Of a DNA stretch of 43,522 nt, positions 39,383 to 43,522 are shown piece after piece. Under the pieces are notes generated by a model. That model was not told the DNA's origin. It saw only the letters and a list, made by a program, of their open reading frames with translations, and searched no databases. Within the stretch, counting starts at the first letter, position 1; every line of letters begins with the position of its first letter. A program made the translations under genes and the position numbers. The stretch lies in NCBI GenBank assembly GCA_017411745.1, contig JAFQPM010000002.1:143810-187331 (forward strand), read 5' to 3'. The DNA is from Clostridia bacterium (GTDB lineage Bacteria > Bacillota > Clostridia > Oscillospirales > CAG-272).

Positions 39383-39925
39383 TTAAACTCTCTTTTTAAG
39401 CAAAGCCAGAGATGCAAGTCTTACCGATATGTATATTATAGAGAAAAGCAAAGTGTTTAATAAAAATCCAAGTATCGCCGAGCCCGTAATTAAATGCGCT
39501 CCCGCGTCCATAATGTAGAATTTTTCAAGTCCTGTTGTCGCAAACATTGAAAAATTAAACGACGCGTAAAAGACAGTAAACGGGATCTGAAATACCGTGA
39601 AGCAAATAAGCTTGATAATATCATCCCTCATATGTCTTTGTTTAAAATATTCGATTGTTGTGAAGTTATTTTCACGGATCGCTTCTCTCATTTTTCTGCG
39701 ATACTCGACAAACGAGGTCTCAATATTGATAACAAGCACCGAGAAGAAGATGTGAAAGATTATGTCGAATATAAAAATTGACCGATTGACAGTATGAGGC
39801 TCATCCTCCGCGATGATAGTAAGAGAACCCGAAAGGAATATTGAAAACGCTATCATTGCCGCGAGGTGAGCAGCTATCAGAATTCCGATCCAATTTATAA
39901 TTTTTTTGATCTTTTCCCTTTTCAT
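39383..39925 (-). CDS. Integral membrane protein of unknown function
   Basis: 180-residue protein with four predicted membrane segments: about 10-33 (WIGILIAAHLAAMIAFSIFL), 49-68 (FIFDIIFHIFFSVLVI), 106-128 (LICFTVFQIPFTVFYASF) and 143-170 (ITGSAILGFLLNTLLFSIIY). Basic residues lie at both ends, which suggests both termini are inside. I recognise no family. The ATG at 39925 has TGGAGGTTATT before it; an ATG four codons earlier lacks one. It lies 38 bp behind the HAD hydrolase gene on the same strand and is probably the last gene of the glgB operon. Confidence 0.82.
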   Translation of the reverse strand: MKREKIKKIINWIGILIAAHLAAMIAFSIFLSGSLTIIAEDEPHTVNRSIFIFDIIFHIFFSVLVINIETSFVEYRRKMREAIRENNFTTIEYFKQRHMRDDIIKLICFTVFQIPFTVFYASFNFSMFATTGLEKFYIMDAGAHLITGSAILGFLLNTLLFSIIYISVRLASLALLKKRV

Positions 39926-39963
39926 AATAACCTCCAAGTGATGTGATTAAAGTCTCGTGGGAA

Positions 39964-40671
39964 TCAGAGCTGTTTTACGTAAGCGAGAAGCTCATCGAAG
40001 CTTCCCTGAGGATATGCGGAAATATCTTTGCTTTCTTTATTAATAAGGCAGTCGGTGAGCAGGAACACCTTTAAGCCGAGCATCTCTGCGATCATATCTT
40101 CTTCTACGTCGTTTCCGACCATAAGACACTCCTCAGCACAAACGCCGAGCTTTTTCATTACCTCTTTGTAATAATCGAGATTTGGTTTGCAATAGTGAGA
40201 ATTTTCGTAGGTAGTGAAAAGCTCGAAGTCGGCGTGGTGTAGACCCGTCCAGGATATTCTTTGCTCGGTTGCGGTTGAAGGAAAGAGAGGGTTTGTTGCG
40301 AGGGCGACACGGAAGCCTAGAGACTTGATTGTTTTTATGATATCTGCTGCTTTAGGATCGTATCCGCAAGCGTCCTTGACCTTGCAGAAATCGTTTGCAT
40401 AGAATTCTTCAAAAAGGTTAATGTCATCTTTCGCTTTTTCTCCGAATATTCTGCAAAATTCTTCCCAAAATGCCTCCTCGTTGACTTTTTCTCCCGTGTT
40501 TTTCACCATCGCTCTCGTTCCCGACCAGATCGCACCGATAAGCTTTTCTTTATCGTATCCGTGTGGCACGAGCTTCTTTGCGAGCCCGCCGAAATACGCT
40601 CCTATAAATACGTCCTGGTCCATAGGCAAGAGCGTGCCGTCGAGATCAAACAATATCGTTGTAATTTTCAC
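39964..40671 (-). CDS. HAD-superfamily hydrolase
   Basis: 235-residue haloacid-dehalogenase-type phosphatase. Motif I is ILFDLDGTLLPMD (Asp nucleophile at about residue 8), motif II is VALATNPLFP, and motif IV is MVGNDVEEDMIAEMLG; an alpha-helical cap lies between motifs I and II. I choose the GTG at 40671, which overlaps the glgB stop as GTGA and has AAAGGAAG upstream. An ATG ten codons earlier is possible but lies deep in glgB. Translational coupling to a glycogen branching enzyme hints at a sugar phosphate substrate, but HAD enzymes are broad and the role is unknown. Confidence 0.9.
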   Translation of the reverse strand: MKITTILFDLDGTLLPMDQDVFIGAYFGGLAKKLVPHGYDKEKLIGAIWSGTRAMVKNTGEKVNEEAFWEEFCRIFGEKAKDDINLFEEFYANDFCKVKDACGYDPKAADIIKTIKSLGFRVALATNPLFPSTATEQRISWTGLHHADFELFTTYENSHYCKPNLDYYKEVMKKLGVCAEECLMVGNDVEEDMIAEMLGLKVFLLTDCLINKESKDISAYPQGSFDELLAYVKQL

Positions 40672-42665
40672 TTTGTTTCTTCCTTTATTTTTCTCATACA
40701 TAATCCGCTGCGGTGAGGCAGATATATTTGGAATTTATATTTTTTATCGGGTTGCTTTTCCGCGGTGTAAACGTAGTCCTTGGATATGCGGTCGTATCCA
40801 CCGAAGGTACTATCGTCAGACGACATAACGACCTTGTATCCTCCCTTTCCCGATACGGTCATCCAGTATCCCTCGTAGCTGTTGGTGGGATGGAAGTTGA
40901 GCGCAAAGATAAGGCCCGCGCGCTCGTAAACGATCACCTTTTTTTCGTTGTCAATGAAAAGGCACTTGGGTGCTTTGGCGAATATTTTGTTATCCTTGGT
41001 CAGCGAGACCATTGCCTTGTCGAAATCCTGCAGATAGTGATATTTTAGCGATTTATCATCGGTAAGATGCCACTGACGGCGACAGTAGAAATAACTCCAG
41101 CCGTTGCCCTCGCGCGGAAAGTCGATCCATTCGGGATGACCGAACTCATTTCCCATAAAGTTAAGATAGCCCTCTCCGCCGAGCGACATCGTGACCATTC
41201 TTATCATCTTGTGAAGCGCAATTCCCCTTGCGATGATAGGATCCTGCGAGTCCTTTGACATATCGGTGTACATCTTGCTGTCGCACAGGCGGAACATTAT
41301 CGTTTTGTCTCCAACAAGCGCCTGATCGTGCGATTCGGCGTATCCGATATATTTTTCGGCGGGTCGTCTGCCCGTAAGCTCACCCCAGATCTGCCACATA
41401 TCCCAATATTCGTCGGGACAACTCTTGAGGAGGCGGATCCACATATCAGGCGTGCCCATTGCAAGTCGGTAATCAAAACCGATTCCGCCTTCGCTTATAG
41501 GCAGACACATTCCGGGCATAGCGGACATATCCTCGGCGATCGTGATCGCCTTGGGGTTGACTTCTCTTATAAGCTCGTTGGCGAGCTGAAGATAGGTTAT
41601 CGCCTCGGTGTCTGTGTTTAGTGAGAAATACTTGGAATAATCCGTGAAGGCAACTCCGAGTCCGTGATCGTGATATATCATAGAGGTCACGCCGTCAAAG
41701 CGGAAGCCGTCGAAGTGATACTCGTCCATCCAGAACTTTAGATTGGAAAGCAGAAAATGGATGACCTCGTTTTTGTTGTAATTAAAGAGCTTTGTTCCCC
41801 ACGCGGGATGGTCTCCCCTTGCGCCGTCGTGGAAGAATTGGTAGGTAGTACCGTCAAATTCGTTGATTCCCTCAGCGGTGTTTTTTACGGCGTGAGAGTG
41901 TACCACGTCGAGCAATACAGCGATCCCCATAGAATGAGCCATATCGATAAGCTCTTTTAACTCATTGGGCGTGCCGTATTTCGACGATGCCGCAAAAAAG
42001 GATGACACCTGATATCCGAACGAGCCGTAATACGGGTGCTCCATTATCGCCATAATTTGTATGGTGTTATAGCCGAGATCTCGTATACGCGGGAGTATAT
42101 TGTCGCAAAACTCGCGGTATGAGCCGAGCCCTTCCTTTTCCTGCGCCATACCGATATGGCATTCGTATATATAGAGATTCTTTTTAGGTGTAAATGCTTT
42201 CTTTTTCCACTTGTATTCGGGCTCGTCCACGATAACGCCGCACCAGGAGTAGTTCTGGGGATCCTGCTCTACTCGGCGGATATAAAGCGGAATTCTTTGC
42301 AGAAGGCGGTCGCCGTTGCGGACTATCGTCTGCACGTGACATCCGTTCCACAGTGTATCCACACCGGGTAAAAAGATTTCAAAAACTCCGTTGCCGATGG
42401 GATTCAGCTTTAGGTCAAACCAGTGCCAATCGACCATATCTCCCGTGAGATATACCTCGTTCGCAGCGGGCGCCCATTCTCGGTAAAACCAACCGTCTGT
42501 GGTTTTGTGAAATCCGAAATATTCGTGACCGTTTGCGAAATCGATAAGCTTGCCGTCCTCGCCGACGAGCTCAAGCTTTTTTTTCGCGTAATTCTCCATT
42601 CGGAGATTTATGTCGTTCTCATACGGTAAAAGACCGGGATCGTGCTCAAATATTTTATATGACAT
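40668..42665 (-). CDS. glgB: 1,4-alpha-glucan branching enzyme
   Basis: Creates alpha-1,6 branches in glycogen. The 665-residue GH13 enzyme has an N-terminal carbohydrate-binding domain (FREWAPAANEVYLTGD-like, about residues 58-74). The catalytic barrel has VLLDVVHSHAVKN, HFDGFRFDGVTSMIYHDHG with the Asp nucleophile, ITIAEDMSAMPG with the Glu acid and GYAESHDQALVGD with the third Asp. The GFRFDGVTSM form resembles the eukaryote-like GH13_8 branching enzymes more than the E. coli GH13_9 type. I start at the ATG with AAAGGATCTCG before it. No other glycogen gene is in the window. Its stop overlaps the HAD gene start. Confidence 0.94.
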   Translation of the reverse strand: MSYKIFEHDPGLLPYENDINLRMENYAKKKLELVGEDGKLIDFANGHEYFGFHKTTDGWFYREWAPAANEVYLTGDMVDWHWFDLKLNPIGNGVFEIFLPGVDTLWNGCHVQTIVRNGDRLLQRIPLYIRRVEQDPQNYSWCGVIVDEPEYKWKKKAFTPKKNLYIYECHIGMAQEKEGLGSYREFCDNILPRIRDLGYNTIQIMAIMEHPYYGSFGYQVSSFFAASSKYGTPNELKELIDMAHSMGIAVLLDVVHSHAVKNTAEGINEFDGTTYQFFHDGARGDHPAWGTKLFNYNKNEVIHFLLSNLKFWMDEYHFDGFRFDGVTSMIYHDHGLGVAFTDYSKYFSLNTDTEAITYLQLANELIREVNPKAITIAEDMSAMPGMCLPISEGGIGFDYRLAMGTPDMWIRLLKSCPDEYWDMWQIWGELTGRRPAEKYIGYAESHDQALVGDKTIMFRLCDSKMYTDMSKDSQDPIIARGIALHKMIRMVTMSLGGEGYLNFMGNEFGHPEWIDFPREGNGWSYFYCRRQWHLTDDKSLKYHYLQDFDKAMVSLTKDNKIFAKAPKCLFIDNEKKVIVYERAGLIFALNFHPTNSYEGYWMTVSGKGGYKVVMSSDDSTFGGYDRISKDYVYTAEKQPDKKYKFQIYLPHRSGLCMRKIKEETK

Positions 42666-42709
42666 TTTTCGAGATCCTTTCGAGATTATTTGATGTGTTT
42701 TCAATTTAT

Positions 42710-42738
42710 AGTATAGCATTTTTTTGAGGATAATTCAA
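42710..42738 (-). promoter_or_regulatory. glgB promoter
   Basis: On the minus strand TTGAAT (42733-42738), 17 bp, TATACT (42710-42715), 45 bp before glgB. Confidence 0.75.
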
Positions 42739-42785
42739 TACAAAGACAAAATATTTCGCTATTATGGCAATAATCTGTGTTTTTA

Positions 42786-43301
42786 TCAAGCTTTTTCAAG
42801 ATTAAATACGAATTTGCAGATACTTCTCTCCTGCCCTTGATAGCTTCCCTTGCCCTCGTAGAGCTTTTCAAATCCGCAATGCTCCATTACCATGACAGAT
42901 GCTATGTTTTCGGCAAGGCAAACACCCTTGATCAAGCTGATGCCGAGCTTCTTCATAATTACGGGCAAAAATGCCGATACCGCTTCGGTCGCGTAGCCCT
43001 GCCCCGTGTATGCTCCGCTGATATGATAGCCGATCTCCCAATCGTCGTTATCTAATGGGATAGCCTGAACATAGCCGATATAGGTTTGATCCTTGAGTAG
43101 CACGGGATAGACCTGCGGACCCTCGCCCGTGGAATAGCAATCGATCAGATATTCAAGCGTTTCTGCGGCATCCTCAACGGTTTCAAAGACCTCGTCGGGC
43201 ACAAAGCGGCGGTTGTCGTCGTCAAGTGAGCCGAGGTGCACGGATTCTGCCATATTTAAGTTGAATTTGGTGATTATGAGTCTGTCGGTTAAGATGTTCA
43301 T
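42786..43301 (-). CDS. GNAT family N-acetyltransferase (RimJ/RimL-like)
   Basis: 171-residue acetyltransferase. It starts MNILTDRLIITKF, typical of RimJ/RimL-type GNATs. The acetyl-CoA loop region is YHISGAYTGQGYATEAVSAF (about residues 91-110), followed by GVCLAENIASVMVMEHCGF (about 124-142), the conserved N-x-A-S motif of this branch. The acceptor could be a protein N-terminus or a small amine. AAAGGACCGCC precedes the ATG at 43301; the frame is open 17 codons further upstream into the repeat region but has no supporting site. It is separated from glgB by the glgB promoter. Confidence 0.9.
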   Translation of the reverse strand: MNILTDRLIITKFNLNMAESVHLGSLDDDNRRFVPDEVFETVEDAAETLEYLIDCYSTGEGPQVYPVLLKDQTYIGYVQAIPLDNDDWEIGYHISGAYTGQGYATEAVSAFLPVIMKKLGISLIKGVCLAENIASVMVMEHCGFEKLYEGKGSYQGQERSICKFVFNLEKA

Positions 43302-43325
43302 AGGCGGTCCTTTTGTTTGATTTGG

Positions 43326-43522
43326 TGAAGCGCGAGAATCGAACCTTAGCACAAACGACGTTGTCGTTTGGCGGAGAATTCGATTGAGCTAGTCCGGAGA
43401 TGACAAAAGGGGCAAACGGCGTGCCGTATTGAAGCGCGAGAATCGAACCTTAGCACAAACGACGTTGTCGTTTGGCGGAGATTTCGATTGAGCTCGTCCG
43501 GGGATGCCAAAAGGGGCAAACG
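43326..43522. repeat. Two copies of a 104-bp direct repeat, running off the window
   Basis: A unit starting TGAAGCGCGAGAATCGAACC (43326) recurs at 43430 with a 104-bp period and only a few substitutions (for example AGTCCGGAGATGAC against CGTCCGGGGATGCC). Each copy holds CAAACGAC-GTT-GTCGTTTG, nested within AATCGAA/TTCGATT, so it can fold into a long hairpin. Read on the minus strand, the first copy ends GGTTCGATTCTC...CACCA, which looks like a tRNA T-loop and CCA end, but no full tRNA fits. The second copy reaches the window edge, so more copies may follow. Confidence 0.8.

Noticed and set aside
43323..43410. tRNA gene on the minus strand
   Set aside because: The 3' part (GGTTCGATTCTC...CACCA) looks like a T-arm and CCA, but the T-stem has mismatches and no 5' acceptor strand complementary to GCGCTTC exists at the right distance. 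The second copy lacks CCA.

Overview
The window is a 43.5 kb piece of a chromosome from an endospore-forming member of the Clostridia. Both dipicolinate synthase subunits (dpaA/dpaB) are present, the dense ORFs have strong AGGAGG-type ribosome binding sites and near-consensus sigma-A promoters with 17-bp spacers, and several genes are of typical Firmicutes kinds (TrpR-family YerC-like regulator, type II pantothenate kinase, RqcH, BspA-like leucine-rich lipoprotein). A gut or other anaerobic habitat is an inference from the glycan and amino-sugar genes. No phage, transposase, integrase, rRNA, credible tRNA or CRISPR array was seen.

Layout. 1-2.9 kb (minus): a truncated membrane protein translationally coupled to an ECF sigma factor, then a long-form PRPP synthetase (prs). 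3-4.5 kb: rhamnulokinase (rhaB) without other rhamnose genes. 4.6-6.2 kb (plus): dpaAB behind a sequence resembling a sigma-K promoter. 6.3-9.2 kb: a 945-residue protein resembling a glycoside hydrolase, with a perfect consensus promoter. 9.2-11.8 kb (minus): an 852-residue ECF-type sigma factor with a very long C-terminal extension. 11.9-13.3 kb (plus): a cobalamin riboswitch with a readable terminator/antiterminator, then a DUF4430 lipoprotein and a membrane protein of ECF-transporter S-component type, together a vitamin B12 uptake unit. 13.4-17 kb (minus): a four-gene sugar catabolic operon (LmbE deacetylase, NagB-like protein, PfkB kinase, class II aldolase) with a divergent AraC regulator that may be translated from a leaderless mRNA.

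18-21.1 kb (minus): a sugar isomerase/epimerase-like TIM barrel, Hsp33, a methyltransferase and a YerC-like regulator. 21.3-26.3 kb (plus): an XRE regulator followed closely by tsaE, tsaB, rpiB, ispD, ispF and then rpe: tRNA t6A modification, pentose phosphates and isoprenoid precursors. 26.3-26.5 kb: a modular repeat of mini-hairpins joined by AATATCACT-like units. 26.5-31.6 kb (minus): alaS, a leucine-rich-repeat lipoprotein and coaW. 31.7-33.6 kb (plus): rqcH, whose promoter overlaps that of coaW. 33.6-34.8 kb (minus): a Gfo/Idh/MocA protein of GH109 type. 35-39.3 kb (plus): a MarR regulator with an acyl-CoA ligase, then glutamine-dependent nadE. 39.4-43.3 kb (minus): a small membrane protein, a HAD hydrolase translationally coupled to glgB, and a GNAT acetyltransferase. 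The window ends in two copies of a 104-bp direct repeat.

Most likely sources of new biology are the giant sigma factor, the amino-sugar-like operon (its NagB homologue lacks the usual catalytic Asp), the B12 riboswitch unit and the two structured intergenic repeats. Function statements rest on motif recognition by eye; no database search or RNA folding was run.
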